Assembly: GCF_017464355.1 (NCBI RefSeq)
Contig: NZ_JAFUAG010000046.1
Span: 1 to 44,635 of the forward strand
Reading direction: 5' to 3'
DNA: 44,635 nucleotides
Origin: Ruminococcus sp.
Lineage (GTDB): Bacteria; Bacillota; Clostridia; Oscillospirales; Ruminococcaceae
The notes beneath the pieces are model-generated. The model saw only the letters and a list, made by a program, of their open reading frames with translations, made no database searches and was not told where the DNA came from. A program made the translations under genes and the position numbers. This document shows positions 14,664-24,837 of the stretch, in pieces (position 1 is the first letter of the stretch; every line of letters begins with the position of its first letter).

Positions 14664-17426
14664 CTATCCGCCAAGCTCCTCATCATCATTTTCTCCCGCG
14701 CTGCTGTCGCTGATATCCGAAGCCTCAGCCTCGGGCACAGGCTCTGCGGCGCTCTCAGCAGGCTCATCTGCCTGAGTGGGCAGCGGCGCAGCCGACTCCT
14801 GTATACGGTCGTTGTTTATAGCAGTTATATGCATCTCGGTGGAGCAGGAGGTTATGGAGATCGAGAACAGCAGGTCGGTACAGCCCACAGCACGGCAGAA
14901 GTCTATGGCGTTCTCATCAAAGTATCTGAAATCGCAGACATATATCTTCTCGAAGCTGTGTGTGAAGAAAGGCACCAGCGCATTTCCGAAGCTGTCCTTG
15001 AATATCACCAGCGTCCTGCCGTTATCGGCATCGGTGAGTATCTCGGTTATCTCCTCGTCCTTGCCCATTATTGCGGAGTAGCAGTTGACGCCCTCGGCAA
15101 AGTCAAAGAACAGCGAGCCTTCCTCACCGTTGGTGAAATCGGTGTTGTGGTAGAAAGTCCTGTACTCGTTATCGGGCTTGTAGTAGATAAAGGTATCGGG
15201 GTTAGCCTGCAGCTCGCTGTCGTAGTTGCTGTAAGCGTACATGGTACCCAGGAAGTCCTCTATCTTACACTCTTCATAGGTCTTTAGATCCGCATACTTT
15301 ACCCCCGCCTTTTCAGCGAAGACCTTGCCTGCATAGTAAGCACCCAGGGGCTGCCAGTGGTGGTCTGTGCGGGAGTAGATATACTCGTCCGTATGGGCGA
15401 GCAATTCGTCGTATACATCAACGTTTATTATGCCGCTGAGTTCGGAGGCTATGTTGTCGATGTTGTCCTTCTGGTCGGCAACGGTATCCTTGAAGTTGTT
15501 GGGCATATAGTAAGCCGCCGAGGTAGGTATGGTCATGTTGTACACGTTGACCTCGGGCATAGCTTCCTTGTACTTGTTTATGGTGTGGGCATACAGGGCA
15601 CCTGTTTCAAACATACCGTAGTAGCCTGCCACCGCACGGACGTCCTTGCCCTTGCCGAATACTATGACATCGCCTTCCATGACACCGTCATCAAGTATCT
15701 CGGGAAGCTTCACTACCTCCTCTTTCTTGGTGGTGGCAGTTTCAGCCTTGCTGTTATCGGACTTCTTGGTGGTGGTAGTGGTCATGGCCTTGGGGTCGGT
15801 GTTGGCAGTGACTGTGGTGACAGCTGCCAGCTTTTCCTCGTCCAGCTTTTCCTTTTCAGCGGTCTTGTGGGTACCGCTGACCTTTGCGCCGCCCAGGTCA
15901 ATGCCCTTCATGCGGTCATAGACTGCCGCGAACTGTTTCAGTTCTTCACGGCCGGGTATGGTATCGGTGAAATAGTCATCTATGCCCTTGGTATACTTGC
16001 CCGAGAAATAATCGGATATACTGAATTCAGGGAACTCCGCCAGGTTGCGGTTCTCGGAATTTATAAAGCCTGTTTCCCTCTCCATGAACAGCAGTGAGAA
16101 GAATATGACGAACACCACGCATATGCACATTATGCAGTTTATGAACTGGAACTCCAGCTCGTGGTTGAGGGACTTCTTCCGCTTTGACAGCTTGCGGGGC
16201 TTCATGATATACCGGGGCTCGACACCGTGGCGCTGAGCCTTATCGGTTATCAGGGTATGCTCGGTGGGGTCGCTGTTGTCGAACTCCTCCCGCACCCTGT
16301 CCTTTTTCTCGGCACGCACCTTTTTGAACATGGCCGAGAAATTATACTCGCCGTCCCCTGCGGGCTGCTCGTCTTCCTCGTCCTCATATTCCTCGTCTTC
16401 CTCTTCCCCGTCGGTCTCTTCTTCCGCTTCGGACTCAGCCTCGGGGACTTCTTCCTCTTCGGGAGTTTCCTCTGCTTCCTCCTCAGCTTCGTCTTCTTCG
16501 TAAAGTTCCTGCTTTTTCACCACCTTGTACTCGGCGGTCTTTTCAAGATCCTCCTGCACCGCGGCAGCTTCCTTTGCTGCCTCCTCGTCAGCAGGTGCTT
16601 CAGCCTTTTCGGACTCAGGCTCCTTTTCTTCCTTTTCGGGCTGCAGGTCGTCCAGCTTCATTTTCCACAGAGGCATTTTCAGGGATACCGAACGCTTGGT
16701 GGGGGTATCCTCTTCATAGCCCGACATATCCACCATGACCTTCTGCTTGTTGACAGGTCTCGGCAGTTCGCGCACCCTTGTGTCGCCCTCGGCGTCCACC
16801 CTCATGACAAGCTCCTGCTTGCGGGGCTTTTCGTTGAGCAGCGGCACTACCTGACGGGGCTTTCTGTCACCCAGGGCTTCGTCCACCAGCGCCCCGAAAT
16901 CGGGCACGGGCTCAGGCTCGGGGGGACGGGTCATAACGGGCAGGGGCGCTATGAAATCGGGAGGCAGCTGTTTTTTCTCCACAGGCTGAGGAACGGGTGC
17001 TGCCTGCTTCGGGGCCGCCTTTTTGGAAACGTAGCTGTTCTGCACAGGGCGGGGCTGCTGCACGGGGGCAGGACGCCTTTCGGGAACGCTTGCACCCTCA
17101 TCGGCGTCATCTATCCACACGCTCTTTTTCGGTTTCAGCACAGGGTTGTCCGTCCAGACGCTATGGCTGCGCTTGCGGCGGTCTGCCCTTATCTTATCGA
17201 CTATCTTATCATGCTCGGGGCTTGCTTCTGCCACGGGACGGTAATCTCTGGGCACAAAGCTTTTCAGCTCCCTTTCGGGGGCAGGGGCTGTTTTGCGCTT
17301 TACCTCGGGGGTGGGTATATCCTTGCCGCCCAGGGTAACGTTGTTCAGCGACTGCTCATAGGCTTTTGAGAGCGCCTCCAGGTCAACAGCGGGAGAGCGC
17401 CTGTTATTCTTTTTCATATCACTCAT
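14664..17426 (-). CDS. DHHW-domain (AlgJ-like) membrane protein with a very long disordered cytoplasmic arm
   Basis: 920 residues. Residues 1-425 are low-complexity: Pro/Lys-rich up to about 250, then a strongly acidic Glu/Asp block (about 262-355). One membrane helix follows (about 428-448, INCIMCICVVFVIFFSLLF), then an outside part. The outside part has ENRNLAEFPEFS at 458-469, a Thr/Lys-rich linker (about 536-568) and an SGNH-like DHHW domain with TDHHWQPLG (Asp688, His689, His690) and KDSFGNALVPF (810-820). The tail is Ala/Pro/Glu-rich. DHHW/AlgJ-type proteins work with MBOAT proteins to O-acylate exported glycans. The gene begins 14 bases after the MBOAT gene. Confidence 0.82.
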   Translation of the reverse strand: MSDMKKNNRRSPAVDLEALSKAYEQSLNNVTLGGKDIPTPEVKRKTAPAPERELKSFVPRDYRPVAEASPEHDKIVDKIRADRRKRSHSVWTDNPVLKPKKSVWIDDADEGASVPERRPAPVQQPRPVQNSYVSKKAAPKQAAPVPQPVEKKQLPPDFIAPLPVMTRPPEPEPVPDFGALVDEALGDRKPRQVVPLLNEKPRKQELVMRVDAEGDTRVRELPRPVNKQKVMVDMSGYEEDTPTKRSVSLKMPLWKMKLDDLQPEKEEKEPESEKAEAPADEEAAKEAAAVQEDLEKTAEYKVVKKQELYEEDEAEEEAEETPEEEEVPEAESEAEEETDGEEEDEEYEDEEDEQPAGDGEYNFSAMFKKVRAEKKDRVREEFDNSDPTEHTLITDKAQRHGVEPRYIMKPRKLSKRKKSLNHELEFQFINCIMCICVVFVIFFSLLFMERETGFINSENRNLAEFPEFSISDYFSGKYTKGIDDYFTDTIPGREELKQFAAVYDRMKGIDLGGAKVSGTHKTAEKEKLDEEKLAAVTTVTANTDPKAMTTTTTKKSDNSKAETATTKKEEVVKLPEILDDGVMEGDVIVFGKGKDVRAVAGYYGMFETGALYAHTINKYKEAMPEVNVYNMTIPTSAAYYMPNNFKDTVADQKDNIDNIASELSGIINVDVYDELLAHTDEYIYSRTDHHWQPLGAYYAGKVFAEKAGVKYADLKTYEECKIEDFLGTMYAYSNYDSELQANPDTFIYYKPDNEYRTFYHNTDFTNGEEGSLFFDFAEGVNCYSAIMGKDEEITEILTDADNGRTLVIFKDSFGNALVPFFTHSFEKIYVCDFRYFDENAIDFCRAVGCTDLLFSISITSCSTEMHITAINNDRIQESAAPLPTQADEPAESAAEPVPEAEASDISDSSAGENDDEELGG

Positions 17427-17440
17427 TATCGCTCACCTGC

Positions 17441-18862
17441 TTAAAATCTGAAATAGAGGAAGGGGTTGTTGGTGTTGCCTGACAGCAGCAGGCTGCTGGC
17501 CAGAAGTATCAGCGCATTGCACACAACTCCCGCAGACTGGAAAACATAGGCGCTGCCGGGCTTTTCAAAGGCCTTTTCGCGCAGCTTGGGTATAACGGGC
17601 AGCGAGAAGAATATGGCTGCGATGAACAGGAAGATATTTCCCATGAAGATATTCGCGGTGTAGGAGTCCACAAGGGCATTGCCGTTGAGACCGATGAGCC
17701 CTTTGAAAAATTTAACCAGCTGGGGCAGGCTCTCGAAATAGAAGATACCGAAGCCCAGGAAGATAACTATCTTGGTGTAGAAATGTGCCAGGGGCGCAGG
17801 CATTTTCTTCATGCGCTTTTTGCCTATCATCATCTCCATCATGATGAACAGGCCGTAGTAAAGTCCCCAGAAGATGAAGTTCCAGCTGGCGCCGTGCCAC
17901 AGGCCTGTCAGGAACCACACCAGGAAAAGTCCGCCGTATTTGCGCCTTTTGCCGAAAATGGGTATATACAGCACATAATCACGGAAGAATGAGCTGAGGG
18001 ATATATGCCACCTCTGCCAGAATTCGGAAATGGTCTTGCAGATAAAGGGGTATTTGAAGTTCTCATCAAAGTGGAAGCCGAATATGCGGCCGAGACCAAT
18101 GGCTATATCGGAATAGCCCGAAAAATCGAAGTAATACCACAGCCCCACCAGCACGGCGCCGTACCAGGTGCCCAGCACCGAAAGGGAGCCTATCGACTCA
18201 TACCCGCTTTTGGCATCACCGAAAAGCGATGTCACCACAGAGCTTAAGCTGTTGGCGATAAGCACCTTTTTGCCAAGCCCCAGTATTATCCTGGAGAAGC
18301 CCTCGGAGAAATCCTTGATAGTGGTCTTCCTGCTCTCTATCTCCTCAGCTATGACCGAGTAGCGCACGATAGGCCCTGCCACCAGCTGGGGGAACAGGGA
18401 AACGTACATCAGGAATTTCATGAAATTCCTCTGGGGCTTTACCTTGCCCCAGTAGCAGTCGATAGTATAGGAAATGGTCTGGAAGGTGTAGAAGGATATG
18501 CCTATGGGCAGCCGTATCTGCGGGACGTCAAGCTTAAGCCCCGTGACGGCATTGAGGTTCTCCACAAAAAATCCCGTATACTTGAAGCCGAACAGCAGCC
18601 CCAGGTTGAACACCAGCGACCATGCCACAGCCAGCCTGGCCTGCACGCCCTCGGGGTGCTTTTCTATTATGCGTCCATTGATGTAGTCCACCAGCGCCGA
18701 AACGCACAGTATGCTCACCCACACAGGCTCGCCCCATGCGTAGAACACCAATGAAAATACTATCAGCACCAGGTTGCGTATGGTAGCATTTCGTGTGATG
18801 AAATAGCATATCAGGCAAACAGGCAGAAAAAAGTACAGAAAAAGCAGATCTGCAAAAACCAC
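17441..18862 (-). CDS. MBOAT-family O-acyltransferase (AlgI/DltB type)
   Basis: 473 residues with about ten membrane helices, GTG start with TAGGAGAA upstream. The catalytic His323 lies in TGLWHGASWNFIFWG and the second conserved site in FWQRWHISLSSFFRDY (His286). This is the AlgI layout; such proteins pass an acyl group from a cytoplasmic donor to a partner or glycan outside. It is the first gene of the cassette, behind a strong promoter and a 187-base leader that contains repeat copy 2. With an ACP and an FkbH enzyme downstream, the donor is likely an acyl-ACP, as with DltB and its carrier DltC. Confidence 0.92.
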   Translation of the reverse strand: MVFADLLFLYFFLPVCLICYFITRNATIRNLVLIVFSLVFYAWGEPVWVSILCVSALVDYINGRIIEKHPEGVQARLAVAWSLVFNLGLLFGFKYTGFFVENLNAVTGLKLDVPQIRLPIGISFYTFQTISYTIDCYWGKVKPQRNFMKFLMYVSLFPQLVAGPIVRYSVIAEEIESRKTTIKDFSEGFSRIILGLGKKVLIANSLSSVVTSLFGDAKSGYESIGSLSVLGTWYGAVLVGLWYYFDFSGYSDIAIGLGRIFGFHFDENFKYPFICKTISEFWQRWHISLSSFFRDYVLYIPIFGKRRKYGGLFLVWFLTGLWHGASWNFIFWGLYYGLFIMMEMMIGKKRMKKMPAPLAHFYTKIVIFLGFGIFYFESLPQLVKFFKGLIGLNGNALVDSYTANIFMGNIFLFIAAIFFSLPVIPKLREKAFEKPGSAYVFQSAGVVCNALILLASSLLLSGNTNNPFLYFRF

Positions 18863-18892
18863 GGTATATTTCTCCTAATCATTAATTTATTT

Positions 18893-18992
18893 CTCCCAAT
18901 TTTGAAGTGTATTGCTGATGATACAGAATAGCTTTTTTTTCGTATTGTTTCCCCCGCCTTCGGCGGGGGAAACAATACACAACCAAATTGGG
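18893..18992. repeat. Palindromic repeat element, copy 2, in the MBOAT operon leader
   Basis: About 100 bp, the inverted counterpart of 11307-11404. It has the same 17-bp perfect hairpin (18942-18978, loop TTC) and the same imperfect 20-base ends. It lies between the promoter at 19056-19084 and the GTG at 18862, so it is transcribed as a structured leader of the acylation operon. Confidence 0.85.
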
Positions 18993-19055
18993 ATATTTAT
19001 TTTTTCTCCGTCTGACCCTTTCGACATTTTCCGCCGAAATCGGCCACATACAGTT

Positions 19056-19084
19056 ATTATACCACCTATTTCCCCCAAGGTCAA
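19056..19084 (-). promoter_or_regulatory. Promoter of the MBOAT/FkbH cassette
   Basis: On the minus strand TTGACC (19079-19084), a 17-base spacer and a perfect TATAAT (19056-19061). The start of transcription would be near 19049, giving a leader of roughly 187 bases. Confidence 0.78.
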
Positions 19085-19188
19085 CCTTTTTTTCAAAAAA
19101 AGTGAAAAAAATCGGACTAAAGAACACAGGTTCTCCCGCCGGTCGGACATATGATATCACAAGGTAAACAGCGGGTCTTAAAATACTA

Positions 19189-19217
19189 TTGATTTTTTTT
19201 ATATTTGATGATATAAT
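19189..19217 (+). promoter_or_regulatory. Promoter of the unknown-protein/ABC operon
   Basis: TTGATT (19189-19194), a 17-base spacer and a perfect TATAAT (19212-19217), 68 bases before the ATG at 19286. It is divergent from the MBOAT promoter. Confidence 0.72.
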
Positions 19218-19285
19218 GATATTTATTAATATGGCAGATCAGACAAAAAGTTAGGTAAGATCATAACAAAGAAAAGAGGCAGGAA

Positions 19286-19942
19286 ATGAAGATAATGTGG
19301 AAACGTCTGAACCGCGGCATTATACTGGCCGTGCTGCTGGCAGGCGGTGTGACCGTGTTTGAAGTGGTACAGAACATCAGGTTCAAAAACAACAAGCCCG
19401 TGCTGGCTGAAAGGGTACAGCAGCTGGGCGAAGAAGCCGCAGAGGCCAACATCGGTTCAGGAGAACCTGCAAAGCGCAAACAGCGCGCACTGGTGCAGAA
19501 TAACTATATCGAGGGCGGCTCGACGGCGCTGGATATGATGAATGAGAGTTCCAACAAGGGACAAGTGCTCTACACGCTGAATATGGATCACGGCGAAGAC
19601 GGCACTGTGCTGTCAGCAAAATATGAGCAGATAAGCGCCTCGGTGGAGAGAAGCGGACAGACAGGTGCTGTGGTCTCGGTGGACTACAAGTTCATCATTG
19701 AATGCGACGGTACACCTCAGATATTTGACTTCTCGGGGGCTAACGACATCGGTTGGCTTTTTGAAGACGAAGATCTGGATAAGCACAAGACCATTGAGTT
19801 CAGTGCCTCGGCAGATATCAGGATGGAGCCTGATGGCGGCGAATGGAAGATAGCCTCTGTTACCGTATCACAGTGGGATATGACCGACGTGAAATATGAC
19901 GAGGCTGCCCCCGAAAATGAAGGAGGTGAGCCTGTTGGATAG
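19286..19942 (+). CDS. Membrane-anchored protein of unknown function, co-operonic with an ABC exporter
   Basis: 218 residues. A short basic start and one hydrophobic helix (residues about 10-27, GIILAVLLAGGVTVFEVV) act as a signal anchor. The outside part has a charged helical stretch (about 36-62) and then a strand-rich domain (about 85-205) with alternating polar residues. No family is recognised. Its last eight bases overlap the start of the ATPase gene, so the protein is probably made in step with the transporter. It might be a substrate-binding or accessory subunit, or a resistance sensor; this is inference from position. Confidence 0.7.
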   Translation: MKIMWKRLNRGIILAVLLAGGVTVFEVVQNIRFKNNKPVLAERVQQLGEEAAEANIGSGEPAKRKQRALVQNNYIEGGSTALDMMNESSNKGQVLYTLNMDHGEDGTVLSAKYEQISASVERSGQTGAVVSVDYKFIIECDGTPQIFDFSGANDIGWLFEDEDLDKHKTIEFSASADIRMEPDGGEWKIASVTVSQWDMTDVKYDEAAPENEGGEPVG

Positions 19943-20885
19943 CAAGAAGAACGTGGTGCTGAGCATAAAGGGGCTCAGCAAGACCATAAAGAAAAAGCAG
20001 ATACTGCACAACATCGACATGGAGTGCTATGCAGGCGAGGTCTTCGGGTTTCTGGGACCCAACGGTGCAGGCAAGACCACTACCATAAAAACAGTGGTGG
20101 GTCTGCTGATGCTGGACGAGGGCGAGGTGAGCGTCTGCGGACATGATATAACCAAAGAGTTTGAAGATGCCATGGCTAACGTAGGCGGCATAGTTGAGAA
20201 CCCCGAGGTCTACAAGTATATGACAGGCCGCGAGAACCTTAAGCAGTATGCCCGCATGAGAGGGCTGTCCCTTGAAGAGATAGACAAGGCGGTGGAGGCT
20301 GTGAAGCTTTCAAACCGTATCAATGATAAGGTATCCAAGTATTCGCTGGGTATGCGCCAGAGGCTGGGCGTGGCACAGGCACTTATGCACAAGCCCAGGC
20401 TGCTCATACTGGACGAGCCCACCAACGGCCTTGACCCCCAGGGTATAAAGGAGCTGAGAGATATACTCAAGCAGCTCGCCCACGAGGACGGTGTGTGCGT
20501 GGTGGTCTCCTCTCACCTGATGAGCGAGATGGAGCTTATGTGCGACCGTGTGGGCATAATCGCCAACGGCAGCATGATAGGCACCTACACCATGGAGGAG
20601 ATAGTCAGCCGTTCAAAGGGCAAGTATTCGGAATACACCATCGAGACTGACGATGCTGAGGCTGCAAAGGCTGCCCTGGGCGGCAGTGCAGGGCTCATCG
20701 CCCAGGGAACCACCCTGTTCCTGCGGCTCAATTCCATGTCTGCCAAGGCTGATATAGCGGCAACTATAAAAAATCTGGTAAACAATGGCATAAACATCTA
20801 TTCCGTACACCCCAAGGAAAGTGTAAGTCTGGAAGATGCATTTATCGAACTGACAGGAACGGAAGGAGATGGACAGATTGTATAG
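19935..20885 (+). CDS. ABC transporter ATP-binding protein (BcrA/CcmA-like)
   Basis: 316 residues from the TTG at 19935, which has AAGGAGGTGA five bases upstream; the frame runs back to 19896. Walker A GPNGAGKTTT, Q-loop region, signature YSLGMRQRLGVA, Walker B LLILDEPTNGLDP and the switch His in SSHLMSE are all present. The C-terminal 90 residues are the regulatory extension common to BcrA-type ATPases of ABC-2 exporters. It overlaps the permease gene by 17 bases. Such pairs export peptides or lipids or confer bacitracin-type resistance; the substrate is unknown. Confidence 0.9.
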   Translation: MDSKKNVVLSIKGLSKTIKKKQILHNIDMECYAGEVFGFLGPNGAGKTTTIKTVVGLLMLDEGEVSVCGHDITKEFEDAMANVGGIVENPEVYKYMTGRENLKQYARMRGLSLEEIDKAVEAVKLSNRINDKVSKYSLGMRQRLGVAQALMHKPRLLILDEPTNGLDPQGIKELRDILKQLAHEDGVCVVVSSHLMSEMELMCDRVGIIANGSMIGTYTMEEIVSRSKGKYSEYTIETDDAEAAKAALGGSAGLIAQGTTLFLRLNSMSAKADIAATIKNLVNNGINIYSVHPKESVSLEDAFIELTGTEGDGQIV

Positions 20886-22197
20886 CTTTTTCAATCTTGT
20901 AAAAAATGAGTATATCAAGATCTACAAAAAGACCTCAACGAGGATAATGCTGGTCATATTCTTGGCGGTGTGCATATGCTTTGCCCCGCTGATGAAGCTG
21001 ATAAACCACTTTGCCATACAGGCTTTCGGCGGAGACTTTGATGAGATATCCTATGTACAGGAAACGCTGGAGGACGCTAAAAACGACCTTGACAAAAAAG
21101 AGGATGACCCCCTGAAGGAAGAGCGTGCAGCCCTTATCGAAGTGGTCGACCCCGAAAGCGAATGGCAGTTCCAGGGGTATATCTCAGCTATGGCCTCAAA
21201 CGACAAGCAGAAGATACAGCGCATGACAATGCTCTGCAAGCTGGACGACTGGAGAGGTTTCTGCCAGTATATGACAGATAACGCCATCAGCCAGGGCGAC
21301 CAGTGGGCTTACAGCTACAGGCTTGAACACGAGATCGCTTTCACCGAAGAATTTGAAAAGCAGAACCGCGTCATAGACCAGGTGGCCATGGCCATGAACG
21401 GCATGGCGGAAACAGGGCTGGGCTCCAGCGGGCTCAGCGCTTCAGACCAGATAGCCATAGGCAAGTACCAGCTGGAGAACGGGATATACGACAACACCTC
21501 CACCAAAGGCGGTTCTCTGCTGAACATAGACCCCACTGTCAAAATGGACTTCTGGGCAGTTTACCTGAAGACCCCCTTTGTCGTAACGCTGATAGGCGTT
21601 ATCATGGTGGTGGTAGCAGGCAGCATAGTGGCAGGCGAATTTAGTCAGGGCACCATAAAATTCCTGCTGATAAACCCTGTCAGCCGAGGCAAGATACTTA
21701 TGGCAAAATATGTCACGGTGATGTCCCTGGGGCTTCTGCTGATAATAGCCCTCATGCTCATAAACATACCTATGATAGGCATATTCTTCGGGTTTGACGG
21801 CTTCACCGCACCCTACCTTTATGTAAAGGACGGCGAGGTGCTGAGCCACAGCAGTTTCATCTACCTGTTCAAGTCCTATATGCTGGCAAGCTGTGAGATA
21901 ATCGTGACCACCACCCTTTCATTCATGATATCCTCCATGCTGAGAAGCACAGCGCTGGCCATAGTTGCAGGCTTCCTCACCCGTTCCATAGGCCCCTCTG
22001 TCGTTCAGATAATGGCAATGCTGAAAATGGACTGGGGCAGATATCTCATATTTGCCAACACCGATCTGCTGTCCATTTCCAACGGAGAGTCGGTATTCCA
22101 GCAGCACACCGTGACCTTTGCGCTTGGTGTCGTAGCTGCTCATCTGATAGTCTTCCTGCTCACCGCCTGGGACGGCTTCACACGAAGGTCGGTATAA
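20869..22197 (+). CDS. ABC-2 type transporter permease with a large extracellular loop
   Basis: 442 residues, GGAAGGAG before the ATG, overlapping the ATPase gene. The first helix (about 26-46) is followed by a roughly 185-residue polar loop (about 48-232, outside). Then come about five more helices (about 234-255, 278-304, 331-353, 356-380, 414-434). The motif GEFSQGTIKFLLINPVSRG after helix 2 is typical of ABC-2 permeases. It forms the exporter with the preceding ATPase. A terminator follows at 22232-22269. Confidence 0.88.
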   Translation: MDRLYSFFNLVKNEYIKIYKKTSTRIMLVIFLAVCICFAPLMKLINHFAIQAFGGDFDEISYVQETLEDAKNDLDKKEDDPLKEERAALIEVVDPESEWQFQGYISAMASNDKQKIQRMTMLCKLDDWRGFCQYMTDNAISQGDQWAYSYRLEHEIAFTEEFEKQNRVIDQVAMAMNGMAETGLGSSGLSASDQIAIGKYQLENGIYDNTSTKGGSLLNIDPTVKMDFWAVYLKTPFVVTLIGVIMVVVAGSIVAGEFSQGTIKFLLINPVSRGKILMAKYVTVMSLGLLLIIALMLINIPMIGIFFGFDGFTAPYLYVKDGEVLSHSSFIYLFKSYMLASCEIIVTTTLSFMISSMLRSTALAIVAGFLTRSIGPSVVQIMAMLKMDWGRYLIFANTDLLSISNGESVFQQHTVTFALGVVAAHLIVFLLTAWDGFTRRSV

Positions 22198-22220
22198 TTC
22201 ATAATTCATAATTCATAATT
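22195..22220. repeat. Iterated ATAATTC repeat, left arm
   Basis: Three tandem copies of a seven- to eight-base ATAATTC unit directly after the permease stop. The reverse complement is iterated at 22371-22404, so the two form inverted ends of a roughly 210-bp intergenic segment. Confidence 0.65.
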
Positions 22221-22231
22221 ATTGACATTGG

Positions 22232-22269
22232 CGCAGGTTCCTGCTTTTTGACGGGGACCTGCGTTTTTT
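22232..22269 (+). terminator. Terminator of the ABC operon
   Basis: CGCAGGT (22232-22238) pairs with ACCTGCG (22257-22263), followed by six T. Confidence 0.75.
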
Positions 22270-22292
22270 AAGTGTGCTTCCTATCCTGATAT

Positions 22293-22332
22293 AAACAAAA
22301 AGTGCGTCCACGGAAAGATCCCGTGAACGCAC
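22293..22332 (-). terminator. Terminator of groESL
   Basis: GTGCGTCCACGG (22302-22313) pairs with CCGTGAACGCAC (22321-22332), one mismatch; a U-run follows on the minus strand. Confidence 0.8.
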
Positions 22333-22370
22333 ATACTTTTCTATCATAACTGCGAGCGCAGCGAACACCT

Positions 22371-22401
22371 CAATTATGAATTATGCATTATGAATTATGA
22401 A

Positions 22402-22404
<3 letters not shown>
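22371..22404. repeat. Iterated GAATTAT repeat, right arm, reaching the groEL stop codon
   Basis: AATTATGAATTATGCATTAT and further units form the inverse of the repeat at 22195-22220. The last unit supplies the groEL stop codon (TTA on the plus strand at 22402-22404). Confidence 0.65.
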
Positions 22405-24072
<1,668 letters not shown>

Positions 24073-24103
24073 TTATACGCAAATAAAAATGTACTCAGCC
24101 GTA

Positions 24104-24388
<285 letters not shown>

Positions 24389-24413
24389 TTATATAAAATA
24401 CATTTTGTCGACT

Positions 24414-24440
24414 TTAGCACTCTTGTTTCCCGAGTGCTAA
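24414..24440. promoter_or_regulatory. CIRCE operator (HrcA site) of groESL
   Basis: TTAGCACTC (24414-24422), a nine-base spacer and GAGTGCTAA (24432-24440) match the CIRCE consensus exactly. HrcA bound here represses groESL until heat stress. A leftward promoter (TACAAT at 24446-24451, with TTGCAA about 16 bases further up) overlaps this region. The remaining stretch to 24837 is very AT-rich; a hairpin (GCTGTC..GACAGC, about 24762-24779) lies in the likely leader of the response-regulator gene, but no clear promoter could be fixed. Confidence 0.95.
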
Positions 24441-24837
24441 GTATATTGTACCACGATTTTTCCAAATTGCAATACATACACCTCATTTTTGGAGAATTGC
24501 ACAAAAGAAACTTTATGTTTGCAAGCAAAATTGTGTTAGTATGTGTCTGTTATTTTATGAAAAATTGTGTTATAATTGTCATGAATAGTATATATAACAA
24601 AGTAATATCAGTATGCTGACATTATTATTGATATTTGAACGAATTCAGACATCAATATGTAATTTTAAAAAATCTCCCAAGAAAATTAACAGAATATTCA
24701 CAACAATTGATTGTAAATTTGTTATACTATTATTACCAATTATTATTTTAAATTATTTTTGCTGTCGGCGGTGCTGACAGCGCCAGTTTTAGTGCTGCAG
24801 TCCGGGTCGTGGCTGAGCCGATGAAAGGAAGATGAAT

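Noticed and set aside
16227-17369. 380-codon plus-strand frame opposite the disordered arm of the DHHW protein
   Set aside because: The biased codons of the Glu- and Pro-rich arm keep the other strand open; no start signal or domain is seen.
18882-19160. Minus-strand frames of about 90 codons over the repeat element
   Set aside because: They share YCFPRRRRGKQYEK with a frame at copy 1 only because the DNA repeat is shared; the repeat, not a protein, is conserved.
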